From: Variovorax sp. EL159
GTDB lineage: Bacteria > Pseudomonadota > Gammaproteobacteria > Burkholderiales > Burkholderiaceae_C
Assembly: GCF_900100965.1 (NCBI RefSeq)
Contig: NZ_FMUJ01000010.1
Span: 62,001 to 126,000, forward strand
Direction of reading: 5' to 3'
DNA: 64,000 nt
The position numbers and the translations under genes are program-made. The notes below the pieces were generated by a model. The model saw only the letters and a list, made by a program, of their open reading frames with translations, did not search any database and had not been told where the DNA came from. This document shows, piece by piece, positions 1 to 7,690 of the stretch (position 1 is its first letter; every line of letters starts with the position of its first letter).

Positions 1-36
1 CTCGACGAACTCATCGCACTGGAACAACCCTCATGA
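1..36 (+). CDS. C-terminal end of an upstream gene (partial)
   Basis: The first 36 bases read as the last 11 codons of a gene (ending LDELIALEQPS) closed by TGA, and the next gene's ATG overlaps that stop (ATGA). In many hpa clusters the gene before hpaG is the MarR-type regulator hpaR, and this tail would fit, but too little is visible to assign it. Confidence 0.45.
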   Translation, partial: LDELIALEQPS

Positions 37-668
37 GCCACCACGCTCCCTTCATGCCCACCGGCACGGTGTACGGCACCTTGCTGAACTTCCGCGCTGA
101 GGTCGAGGCGCTCGCGCCGCAGATGACGCAGCCGCCCTACAAGGCGCCGCCGAAAGCGCCCGTGCTCTATGTGAAGACGGCCAACACCTGGAGCCCGCAC
201 GGCGGCGCCATCACGGTGCCCGCCGGTGTGCCCGAGGTCGAGATCGGCGCCAGCATCGGCATGGTGATCGGCGCCGAGGGCGACGTCGAAGGCTTCGTGC
301 TGATGAACGACCTGTCGATTCCGCACGCCAGCTTTTTCCGCCCGCCGGTCAAGTTCAAGTGCGTCGACGGCTTCCTGGGCATCGGCCCGGTGCTGCGCGA
401 CACACAAGAGGTAGCCGACCCCGCGAACTTCCGCGCCGAGGTGCGCATCAACGGCGCGCTGAAGCAGTCGATCGACTTCTCGCAGCTCGTGCGCCCGGCG
501 CAGCAACTGCTGGCCGAGGTCGGCGACTTCATGACGCTTGCGCACGGCGACGTACTGATGCTGGGCTGCGACGCCGGCCGGCCGTTGGCACGCGCGGGCG
601 ACCGCATCGACATTTCCGCGCCGGGCTTCGAGACCCTGAGCAACACGCTGGTGAAGGAAGCCGCATGA
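33..668 (+). CDS. hpaG1: HpaG N-terminal-type subunit, fumarylacetoacetate hydrolase family
   Basis: This 211-residue protein has the fumarylacetoacetate-hydrolase fold typical of one half of bifunctional HpaG. In the homoprotocatechuate pathway HpaG decarboxylates 5-oxo-pent-3-ene-1,2,5-tricarboxylate and isomerises the product. The metal-site region is around PEVEIGASIGMVIG (residues about 68-81). The start overlaps the preceding stop, and the end overlaps the next start (ATGA at 665). In Enterobacteria the two halves are fused; here they are separate adjacent genes, as in many Burkholderiales. Family is firm. Which half does decarboxylation and which isomerisation is not settled by the sequence. 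Confidence 0.88.
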   Translation: MSHHAPFMPTGTVYGTLLNFRAEVEALAPQMTQPPYKAPPKAPVLYVKTANTWSPHGGAITVPAGVPEVEIGASIGMVIGAEGDVEGFVLMNDLSIPHASFFRPPVKFKCVDGFLGIGPVLRDTQEVADPANFRAEVRINGALKQSIDFSQLVRPAQQLLAEVGDFMTLAHGDVLMLGCDAGRPLARAGDRIDISAPGFETLSNTLVKEAA

Positions 669-1447
669 AGCACGCACGCGTCATCTACGAAGGCCGCGAA
701 CACACAGGCACGGCTCATGAGTTCGGTGGTCACCCGGATGCGGCCGTGCGCCTCGACGACGGCCGCATCGTGTTTCAGGACCAGCTCACCTGGCTCCCCC
801 CGCTCGCACCCACGGCACGCCCGCGCACCATCCTCGCGCTTGGCCTGAACTACGCCGACCACGCCAAGGAGCTCGAGTTCAAGGCACCCGAAGAGCCACT
901 GGTTTTCGTCAAGGGCCAGAGCACGCTGATCGGCCACCGCCAGCACACGCACCGCCCGGCCGACGTGCAGTTCATGCACTACGAATGCGAGCTGGCCATC
1001 GTGATCGGCAAGACCGCGAAGAACGTGAAGCGCGACGACGCCTACGACTTCATCGGCGGCTACACCGTGGCCAACGACTACGCCATCCGCGACTACCTGG
1101 AGAACTGGTACCGCCCCAACCTGCGCGTGAAGAACCGCGACACCTGCACGCCGCTGGGTCCGTGGTTCGTCGATGCGGCCGACGTGCCCGACCCCATGGC
1201 GCTCGCGCTGCGCACCACCGTCAACGGCACCGTCACGCAGCAGGGCAACACGCGCGACATGATCTTCGACGCGCCCTTCCTCATCGAGTACTTCAGCCGC
1301 TTCATGACCTTGTCGCCGGGCGACCTGATCCTCACGGGCACGCCCGACGGCGTGGTCGATTGCAAGCCGGGCGACGTCATCGTCACCGAGATCGAGCGCA
1401 TCGGTGCGCTCATGAACACCATCGAGACCATCCAAGGAAAAGCATGA
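665..1447 (+). CDS. hpaG2: HpaG C-terminal-type subunit (decarboxylase/isomerase)
   Basis: A 260-residue fumarylacetoacetate hydrolase family protein, starting MKHARVIYEG. The core LGLNYADHAKE is followed by the acidic metal-binding segments HYECELAIVIG and ANDYAIRD and by the family motif LTGTPDGV near the C-terminus. It pairs with the preceding gene to form the two-subunit equivalent of HpaG. I chose the ATG at 665, which overlaps the previous stop; the open frame extends further upstream only as a reading of the neighbouring gene. The stop overlaps the hpaE start, so translational coupling is likely. Confidence 0.9.
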   Translation: MKHARVIYEGREHTGTAHEFGGHPDAAVRLDDGRIVFQDQLTWLPPLAPTARPRTILALGLNYADHAKELEFKAPEEPLVFVKGQSTLIGHRQHTHRPADVQFMHYECELAIVIGKTAKNVKRDDAYDFIGGYTVANDYAIRDYLENWYRPNLRVKNRDTCTPLGPWFVDAADVPDPMALALRTTVNGTVTQQGNTRDMIFDAPFLIEYFSRFMTLSPGDLILTGTPDGVVDCKPGDVIVTEIERIGALMNTIETIQGKA

Positions 1448-2907
1448 GAGTCGATCACCTGATCAACGGCAAGAGCGTTGCCGGCACCGATTACTTCGAG
1501 ACCGTCAACCCCGCCACGCAGGAAGTGCTGGCCGAAGTCGCCTCGGGCGGCGAAGCCGAAGTCAACGCGGCCGTGGCCGCCGCCAAGGAAGCCTTTCCCA
1601 AGTGGGCCGGCATGCCCGCGCCCGAGCGCGCCAAGCTGATCCGCAAGCTCGGCGACCTGATCGCCGCGAACGTGCCCGAGATCGCGCAGACCGAAACCAA
1701 CGACTGCGGCCAGGTGATCGCGCAGACCGGCAAGCAGTTGGTGCCGCGCGCGGCCGACAACTTCTATTACTTCGCCGAGATGTGCACGCGCGTCGACGGC
1801 CACACCTACCCCACGCCCACGCACCTGAACTACACGCTGTTCCATCCGGTGGGCGTGTGTGCGCTCATCAGCCCATGGAACGTGCCCTTCATGACGGCCA
1901 CCTGGAAGGTCGCGCCCTGCCTGGCCTTCGGCAACACGGCCGTGCTGAAGATGAGCGAGCTGTCGCCGCTCACGGCCGCGCGCCTGGGCGAGCTGGCGCT
2001 CGAGGCCGGCATTCCGCCCGGCGTGCTGAACCTGGTGCACGGCTACGGCAAGGAAGCCGGCGAGCCGCTGGTGGGCCACCCCGACGTGCGCGCCATCTCG
2101 TTCACCGGCTCCACCGCCACGGGCAACCGCATCGTGAAGAGCGCGGGCCTGAAGAAGTTCAGCATGGAGCTGGGCGGCAAGAGCCCCTTCGTGATCTTCG
2201 AGGACGCCGACCTCGACCGCGCGCTCGACGCGGCCGTGTTCATGATCTTCAGCAACAACGGCGAGCGCTGCACGGCGGGCTCGCGCATCCTGGTGCAGCA
2301 GTCGATCTATGCGGACTTCGCCGCGAAGTTCGCCGAGCGCGCCAAGCGCATCACCGTGGGCGACCCGCTCGACGAGAAGACCATCGTCGGCCCGATGATC
2401 TCGCAGGCCCATCTGGCCAAGGTGCGCAGCTACATCGAGCTGGGCCCGAAGGAAGGCGCGACGTTGCTGTGCGGCGGCCTCGATGCGCCGTCGAACCTGC
2501 CCGATCGCGTGAAGAAGGGCAACTACGTCGTGCCCACCGTGTTCGCCGACGTCGACAACCGCATGAAGATCGCGCAGGACGAAATCTTCGGCCCGGTCGC
2601 CTGCCTGATTCCGTTCAAGGACGAGGCTGATGCGATCCGCCTGGCCAACGACATCCAGTACGGCCTCTCCAGCTACGTGTGGACCGAGAACATCGGCAAG
2701 GCCCACCGCGTGGCCGCTGCCGTCGAAGCCGGCATGTGCTTCGTCAACAGCCAGAACGTGCGTGACCTGCGCCAGCCCTTCGGCGGCACCAAGGCCTCGG
2801 GCACGGGCCGCGAAGGCGGCACCTGGAGCTATGAAGTGTTCTGCGAGCCGAAGAACATCGCGGTGTCGATGGGCTCGCACCACATTCCGCACTGGGGCGT
2901 GGCGTGA
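1444..2907 (+). CDS. hpaE: 5-carboxymethyl-2-hydroxymuconate semialdehyde dehydrogenase
   Basis: A 487-residue NAD(P)-dependent aldehyde dehydrogenase. The signatures are SPWNVPFM near the coenzyme site, FTGSTATG, the general base in SMELGGKSPF (Glu242) and the catalytic cysteine in NNGERCTAGSR (Cys276). Within an hpa cluster it is expected to oxidise the ring-cleavage semialdehyde of homoprotocatechuate to the dicarboxylic acid. It starts four bases inside hpaG2 and ends on GTGA, which could also give the next gene a GTG start. Length is normal for the family. Confidence 0.93.
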   Translation: MRVDHLINGKSVAGTDYFETVNPATQEVLAEVASGGEAEVNAAVAAAKEAFPKWAGMPAPERAKLIRKLGDLIAANVPEIAQTETNDCGQVIAQTGKQLVPRAADNFYYFAEMCTRVDGHTYPTPTHLNYTLFHPVGVCALISPWNVPFMTATWKVAPCLAFGNTAVLKMSELSPLTAARLGELALEAGIPPGVLNLVHGYGKEAGEPLVGHPDVRAISFTGSTATGNRIVKSAGLKKFSMELGGKSPFVIFEDADLDRALDAAVFMIFSNNGERCTAGSRILVQQSIYADFAAKFAERAKRITVGDPLDEKTIVGPMISQAHLAKVRSYIELGPKEGATLLCGGLDAPSNLPDRVKKGNYVVPTVFADVDNRMKIAQDEIFGPVACLIPFKDEADAIRLANDIQYGLSSYVWTENIGKAHRVAAAVEAGMCFVNSQNVRDLRQPFGGTKASGTGREGGTWSYEVFCEPKNIAVSMGSHHIPHWGVA

Positions 2908-2945
2908 GCCACGCGCCCGAATTCACGCCAGGCCGTGGCGTGGGC

Positions 2946-3914
2946 ATGCAACGCCGCACGCTGCTGCAAGGCGCAGCAGCCCTCGCAGCCCTGCCCTCGC
3001 TGGCGCGCGCGCAGGCGGCATGGCCCAGCAAGCCGGTCCGCGTGATCGTGCCCTTCACGCCCGGCGGCACCACCGACTTCGTGGCGCGCCTCGTCGGCGT
3101 GGAACTGTCGAAGGCGCTGGGCCAGCCCGTCATCATCGACAACAAGCCCGGCGCGGGCACGGTGATCGGCGTCGATGCCGCGGCCAAGGCCGCCCCCGAC
3201 GGCTACACCTTCGTCTGCGTGGCCAACAGCTTCACGGCCAACCAGACGCTGATCCGCAAGCTGCCCTACGACACGCAGAAAGACCTGCGCCCGGTCGCGC
3301 TCATGGGCATGTCGGAGCACGTGCTCGCCACGCACCCCAACAGCGGCCTGAAGACGCTGGCCGACCTGCGCAACGCAGCCAAGGCCAAGCCGGGCACGCT
3401 GAGCTTTGCCTCCTTCGGCAACGGCACCTCGGCCCACCTGTCGGGCGAAATGCTCAAGCAGCAGATGGGGCTGGACATCGTGCACGTGCCCTACAAGGGA
3501 CAAGGCCCGGCGCTGACCGACCTGCTCGGCGGCCAGGTGACGATGATGTTCGGCAACTGGCCCGAGTTCCGCAGCCACGTGCAGAACGGCAAGCTCGTTG
3601 CGCTGGGCATGGCGACCGCGCAGCGCTCGCAGTACGCGCCCGCCATACCCACACTGGCCGAACAGGGTGTGGCCATCGAGTCCAATTCATGGAACGGCCT
3701 GCTGGCGCCCAGCGGCACGCCCGATGCCATCGTGCAGCGCATGAACGCCGAGGTGAACCGCGCGCTCGCGGGGCCGGTGGTGAGCGATGCCTTCCACAAG
3801 GGCGGCATCGCGTCGCTGTCGGGCACGCCGGAGCGCTTTGCGGCCTTCATCCAGAGCGAGATCGCGAAGTACGGCGATGTGATCCGCAAGGCCAACATCC
3901 AGATCGAGGGCTGA
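2946..3914 (+). CDS. Bug/TctC-family periplasmic solute-binding protein
   Basis: The product (322 residues from this ATG) begins MQRRTLLQGAAALAALPSL, a twin-arginine-like signal ending near ALARAQA. It then shows the Bug core: PVRVIVPFTPGGTTDFVAR, the KPGAG segment, VPYKGQGPALTDLLGGQV and a C-terminal PAIPTLAEQG motif. Bug proteins bind small carboxylates in the periplasm. No TctA/TctB membrane partners are nearby, as is usual for Bug genes. A GTG at 2904 overlapping the hpaE stop is in frame and possible, but the ATG at 2946 puts the signal peptide at the N-terminus. It probably binds an aromatic acid feeding this pathway (inference). Confidence 0.88.
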   Translation: MQRRTLLQGAAALAALPSLARAQAAWPSKPVRVIVPFTPGGTTDFVARLVGVELSKALGQPVIIDNKPGAGTVIGVDAAAKAAPDGYTFVCVANSFTANQTLIRKLPYDTQKDLRPVALMGMSEHVLATHPNSGLKTLADLRNAAKAKPGTLSFASFGNGTSAHLSGEMLKQQMGLDIVHVPYKGQGPALTDLLGGQVTMMFGNWPEFRSHVQNGKLVALGMATAQRSQYAPAIPTLAEQGVAIESNSWNGLLAPSGTPDAIVQRMNAEVNRALAGPVVSDAFHKGGIASLSGTPERFAAFIQSEIAKYGDVIRKANIQIEG

Positions 3915-3917
3915 CCG

Positions 3918-4253
3918 ATGAGCCTCTATGCGATGCAGAAATTCTTGTTCGCGCTCAACCGCGAGGCGGAAGTGCAGCGCCGCTATGCGGAAGGCGGCGA
4001 CACACGCACGGCGCTGCTTGCCGGCTACGACCTCAATGATGAAGAGCGCGAAGCCATCGCCACCGGCGACGTCGGCAAGCTCTACGTGCTCGGCTGCAAC
4101 GGCCAGTTGCTGATGCACTTCGCGCCGCTGCTCGGCATTGCATGGGCCGACTACCTCGAAGCCATGCGTGAAGGCGTGCGCAAGTACGGCCCGGTGCGCG
4201 CGGGCATCTACGCAATGACAACCGGAACCGACGAGAAAGTGGCAGGCGTATGA
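3918..4253 (+). CDS. LigA-like small subunit of an extradiol ring-cleavage dioxygenase
   Basis: A 111-residue protein of the LigA (protocatechuate 4,5-dioxygenase alpha subunit) family. It has the mostly helical plan and the conserved LYVLGCNGQLLMHFA and GPVRAGIYAM segments. LigA subunits cap the active site of the LigB catalytic subunit, which here is the next gene, overlapping by ATGA. Its presence inside an hpa cluster implies that the homoprotocatechuate dioxygenase is a two-subunit enzyme. It starts four bases after the Bug stop. Confidence 0.82.
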   Translation: MSLYAMQKFLFALNREAEVQRRYAEGGDTRTALLAGYDLNDEEREAIATGDVGKLYVLGCNGQLLMHFAPLLGIAWADYLEAMREGVRKYGPVRAGIYAMTTGTDEKVAGV

Positions 4254-5077
4254 GCTTGGTTTTTGCAGGCGTGTGCAGCCACGCCCCCGGCATCACGGGC
4301 CGCGCCCATCTGGCCGACCCTGCCGTGAAGGACGAGTTCCACGCGCAGTTCCATCGCTTCGGCGAGGCGATGCGCGCCACGAAGCCCGACGCGGTGATCG
4401 TCATCGCGGCCGAGCACTTCGCGAACTTCTTCATGAACAACATGCCGGCCTATGCCATCGGCATGGCCGACAGCTACGAAGGCCCGATCGAAGACCCGAA
4501 GTGGCTGGGCATCGAGAAGCACACCATCCCGGGCGACGCCGCGCTGTCGCAGCGCCTGATCCGCGAAGTGATGCAGACGGTGGACGTGGCCTACGCGGAA
4601 GAGTGGAAGTTCGACCACGGCATCATGGTGCCGCTGAACTTCCTCACGCCGAAGTTCGACACCAAGGTCATCCCCGTCAACATCAACTGCCAGGGTCCGC
4701 CGCTCACGCCGCTGCACCGCGCCTGGGCCTTCGGCGAGGCCTTGCGCCGTGCCTGCGACAAGGCACCCGAGCGCATCGCGCTGGTGGGCACGGGCGGCAT
4801 CTCGCACTGGCCCGCCACGCCCGATTCGGGCAAGGTCAATGCCGAGTGGGACGCCGAGTTCATGCGCCGCTGGTGCGCCAACGACCGCGAGGCGCTGCTC
4901 TCGCAGGCCGACTACAACGACGAGGCCACCTACCGCGAAGCGGGCCAGGGCGGCTTCGAGATCCGCACCTTCCTGAGCGTGGCCGCGGCCGCGCGCGGCA
5001 AGGGCGAGATCTTCCACATGAAGGCCATTCCGATCTTCGCGGTGACCTGCACGGCCGCCGTGATGTCGGTGGCATGA
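4250..5077 (+). CDS. hpaD: LigB-type class III extradiol dioxygenase, probable homoprotocatechuate 2,3-dioxygenase
   Basis: A 275-residue catalytic subunit of the LigB superfamily. Candidate Fe(II) ligands are His11 (CSHAPG), His56 (AAEHFANF) and a glutamate near residue 253 (GEIFHMKAIP). A further conserved stretch is GTGGISHWP, whose histidine matches the usual catalytic base. Placement between hpaE and hpaF makes 3,4-dihydroxyphenylacetate the likely substrate. On family alone, protocatechuate or gallate could also be considered. It differs from the single-subunit HpaD/HpcB of E. coli by travelling with a LigA partner. The symbol is assigned by context. Confidence 0.78.
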   Translation: MSLVFAGVCSHAPGITGRAHLADPAVKDEFHAQFHRFGEAMRATKPDAVIVIAAEHFANFFMNNMPAYAIGMADSYEGPIEDPKWLGIEKHTIPGDAALSQRLIREVMQTVDVAYAEEWKFDHGIMVPLNFLTPKFDTKVIPVNINCQGPPLTPLHRAWAFGEALRRACDKAPERIALVGTGGISHWPATPDSGKVNAEWDAEFMRRWCANDREALLSQADYNDEATYREAGQGGFEIRTFLSVAAAARGKGEIFHMKAIPIFAVTCTAAVMSVA

Positions 5078-5099
5078 AGAAGAACAACGGAGCCACGAC

Positions 5100-5507
5100 A
5101 TGCCGCACCTGGTGATCCTGTACACGCCCAACATCGAGGCCGAGACCGACATGTCGGCCCTGTGCCGCACGCTGGCCGACACCATGCTCCAGCAGCGTGA
5201 CGAGGCCGACAAGCCGGTGTTCCCGATCGGCGGCACGCGCGTGCTGGCCTATCCCGCCGCGCACTACGCGGTGGCTGACGGCAAGGCCGACTACGCCTTC
5301 GTGTACCTCAACATCCGCATGGCCGCGGGCCGCTCGGAGGCAGTGAAGAAGAAGGCCGGCGACGAGCTGCTGGCCGACGTGCGCGCGCATTTCGCGCCGA
5401 TCTTCGGGCAACGCCACATCGGCATCACGCTGCAGATCGACGAAAGCCCCGGGCAGGTGTACGACGGCAAGCACAGCAACCTGCACCCTCTGTTCAACAA
5501 GTCATAA
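5100..5507 (+). CDS. hpaF: 5-carboxymethyl-2-hydroxymuconate delta-isomerase
   Basis: This 135-residue protein begins MPHLVILYTPNIE. After removal of Met the N-terminal proline is the catalytic base typical of the CHMI/tautomerase superfamily. The C-terminal half (GQRHIGITLQIDESPGQVYDGKHSNLHPLF) is characteristic of HpaF. It interconverts the enol and keto isomers between HpaE and HpaG. A purine-rich ribosome-binding site (gga at about 5090) precedes the ATG. It lies 22 bp after the dioxygenase and 13 bp before hpaH. Confidence 0.92.
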   Translation: MPHLVILYTPNIEAETDMSALCRTLADTMLQQRDEADKPVFPIGGTRVLAYPAAHYAVADGKADYAFVYLNIRMAAGRSEAVKKKAGDELLADVRAHFAPIFGQRHIGITLQIDESPGQVYDGKHSNLHPLFNKS

Positions 5508-5520
5508 GAAGCGAGTCGCC

Positions 5521-6324
5521 ATGCTGTCCAAAGCCACCATCGCCCAACTGGCCGCCGAACTGCACGAGAGCGAAAAGTCGCGCGTGCAGGTCGAGCATTT
5601 CTCCAAGCGCTTTCCCGAGATGACCATCGAAGATGGCTACGCCATCTCGCGCGAGTGGGTGAAGAACAAGATCGCCGAAGGCCGCATCGTGAAGGGCCAC
5701 AAGATCGGCCTCACGTCGCGCGCCATGCAGCAGTCCAGCCAGATCGACGAGCCCGACTACGGCACGCTGCTGGACGACATGTTCTTCGACCAGGGCGGCG
5801 ACATTCCGTTCAAGCGCTTCATCGCACCGCGCGTCGAGGTCGAGCTGGCCTTCATCCTCGGCAAGAAGCTGCAGGGCCCGAACGTGACCATCTTCGACGT
5901 GCTCGCGGCCACCGACTACGTGGTGCCCGCCATCGAGATCATCGACGCGCGCATCGAGCAGTTCGACCGCCACACCAAGGCGCCGCGCAAGGTGTTCGAC
6001 ACCATCGCCGACAACGCGGCCAATGCGGGCATCGTGCTCGGTGGCCGGCCGGTGAAGCCCGATGCGGTCGACCTGCGCTGGGTGAGCGCGCTGCTCTACA
6101 AGAACGGCGTGATCGAAGAGTCGGGCGTGGCCGCCGCCGTGCTGAACCACCCCGCCACCGGCGTGGCCTGGCTCGCGAACAAGCTTGCACCGTGGGACGA
6201 ATACCTGGAGGCCGGCGAAGTGGTGCTGGGCGGCTCGTTCACGCGCCCGACCACCGCGGTGCCGGGCGACACCTTCCATGCCGACTACGGCCCCCTGGGC
6301 GCCATCGCCTTCCGCTTCGTCTGA
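5521..6324 (+). CDS. hpaH: 2-oxo-hept-4-ene-1,7-dioate hydratase
   Basis: A 267-residue hydratase of the FAH-related 2-oxopent-4-enoate hydratase family. It adds water to 2-oxo-hept-4-ene-1,7-dioate to give the aldol substrate of HpaI. Visible features are KGHKIGLTSRAMQ, the acidic metal site APRVEVELAFILG (Glu-x-Glu), AIEIIDARIEQF and the C-terminal VVLGGSFTRP. Length is the normal 267 residues. The gene sits between hpaF (13 bp) and hpaI (11 bp). Confidence 0.93.
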   Translation: MLSKATIAQLAAELHESEKSRVQVEHFSKRFPEMTIEDGYAISREWVKNKIAEGRIVKGHKIGLTSRAMQQSSQIDEPDYGTLLDDMFFDQGGDIPFKRFIAPRVEVELAFILGKKLQGPNVTIFDVLAATDYVVPAIEIIDARIEQFDRHTKAPRKVFDTIADNAANAGIVLGGRPVKPDAVDLRWVSALLYKNGVIEESGVAAAVLNHPATGVAWLANKLAPWDEYLEAGEVVLGGSFTRPTTAVPGDTFHADYGPLGAIAFRFV

Positions 6325-6335
6325 AAGCCATCTTC

Positions 6336-7157
6336 ATGCAAACACCCATCAACACCTTCAAGCAGGCCCTGCAGGCCGGCAAGCCGCAGATCGGCCTCTG
6401 GGTCGGCCTGGCCGACGGCTATGTGGCCGAGATCCTGGCCGGCACCGGCTACGACTGGCTGCTGGTCGACGGCGAGCACGCGCCGAACGACGTGCGCTCG
6501 GTGCTCGCGCAACTGCAGGGCATCTCGAGCGCGTGGTCGGCGCAGCCCGAGGCCGAGCGTTCGCACCCGATCGTGCGCATCCCGACCGGCGACACCACGC
6601 TCATCAAGCAATACCTGGACATCGGCGCGCAGACGCTGCTGGTGCCGATGGTCGACACCGCCGAGCAGGCGGCGCGGCTGGTGCAGGGCATGCGCTATCC
6701 GCCCGAAGGCATTCGCGGCATGGGCAGTGCGCTGGCGCGTGCCTCGCGCTGGCAGGCCTACCCCAACTACCTGCACGAAGCCAACGCACAGACCTGCCTG
6801 CTGGTGCAGGCCGAGACGGTCGAGGCGATGAAGAACCTCGACGCCATCGCGGCCACGCCGGGCGTGGACGGCGTGTTCATCGGGCCGGCCGACCTGTCGG
6901 CCTCGATGGGCTTCGTGGGCCAGCCCAATCACCCCGAGGTGCAGGCCGTGATCGCCGATGCCATCGCGCGCATCCTGAAGGCCGGCAAGGCGCCGGGCAT
7001 TCTGTCGACCACCGAGGAACAGGCGCGCAAGTGGCTCGCGGCCGGCGCGCTGTTCGTGGCGGTGGGCGTGGACACCATCGTGCTCGCGGCGGCGGCCAAG
7101 CAGCTGCTGGCGAAGTACAGGAACTCGGCGAAGACCGACGCTGTCAACGGCTACTGA
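6336..7157 (+). CDS. hpaI: 4-hydroxy-2-oxoheptane-1,7-dioate aldolase
   Basis: A 273-residue class II (metal-dependent) pyruvate aldolase of the HpcH/HpaI family. Recognisable pieces are GLWVGLADGYVAEILAG, LLVDGEHAPND (with the catalytic histidine), VRIPTGD, LLVQAETVEA (metal-binding Glu) and GVFIGPADLSASMG (metal-binding Asp). It splits the C7 hydroxy-keto-diacid to pyruvate and succinate semialdehyde, ending the hpa pathway. The ATG at 6336 follows the hpaH stop by 11 bp. Confidence 0.94.
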   Translation: MQTPINTFKQALQAGKPQIGLWVGLADGYVAEILAGTGYDWLLVDGEHAPNDVRSVLAQLQGISSAWSAQPEAERSHPIVRIPTGDTTLIKQYLDIGAQTLLVPMVDTAEQAARLVQGMRYPPEGIRGMGSALARASRWQAYPNYLHEANAQTCLLVQAETVEAMKNLDAIAATPGVDGVFIGPADLSASMGFVGQPNHPEVQAVIADAIARILKAGKAPGILSTTEEQARKWLAAGALFVAVGVDTIVLAAAAKQLLAKYRNSAKTDAVNGY

Positions 7158-7182
7158 TCTTTTCAACCAAGGGAGTTCGACC

Positions 7183-7653
7183 ATGCAACGCATCACCTGG
7201 ACGGCCATCGCCGCCACCGCCACCCTGTTCCTCGCGGCCTGCGCCCCCATGGGCGGAGCCACGCAAGGCACTACCGCGCAACAGGAAGCCAACCGGCAGA
7301 CCGTGCTCGCCTTCTACGAGAAGGGCCTGAACCAGAAGGACGCCGACGCGGCCCTGCAGTACGTGGGCAACCGCTACGTGCAGCACAACCCCACGGCGGC
7401 AGACGGCCCCGAGGGCTTTCGCAAGTTCGTCGCCTTTCTGCGCGAGAAGTTTCCGAAGTCGCACAGCGACATCAAGCGCAGCTTTGTCGATGGCGACTAC
7501 GTGATCCTGCATGTGAACGCGGTGCGCGAGCCGGGCACGCGCGGCAGCGCCATCGTCGACATCTTCAAGCTGGAGAACGGCAAGATCGTCGAGCACTGGG
7601 ACGTGGTGCAGCCCGTTCCCGAAACCGCCGCCAACAAGAACGGCATGTTCTGA
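7183..7653 (+). CDS. Lipoprotein with SnoaL-like/NTF2-like domain
   Basis: The 156-residue product has a lipoprotein signal (lipobox LAAC, Cys20). It then has an NTF2-like fold similar to SnoaL/polyketide-cyclase relatives: VLAFYEKGLNQKDADAALQ, YVQHNPTAADGPEG, and the closing IVDIFKLENGKIVEHWDVVQ typical of the family. Function is unknown. The clear ribosome-binding site aaggga lies just before the ATG. It is 25 bp from hpaI and on the same strand, so it is probably co-transcribed. A catalytic or binding role for a periplasmic ligand is possible. Confidence 0.75.
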   Translation: MQRITWTAIAATATLFLAACAPMGGATQGTTAQQEANRQTVLAFYEKGLNQKDADAALQYVGNRYVQHNPTAADGPEGFRKFVAFLREKFPKSHSDIKRSFVDGDYVILHVNAVREPGTRGSAIVDIFKLENGKIVEHWDVVQPVPETAANKNGMF

Positions 7654-7690
7654 CCGCCTGAAACCCAGCCAGCCAACGCCAGCCAGCCGA

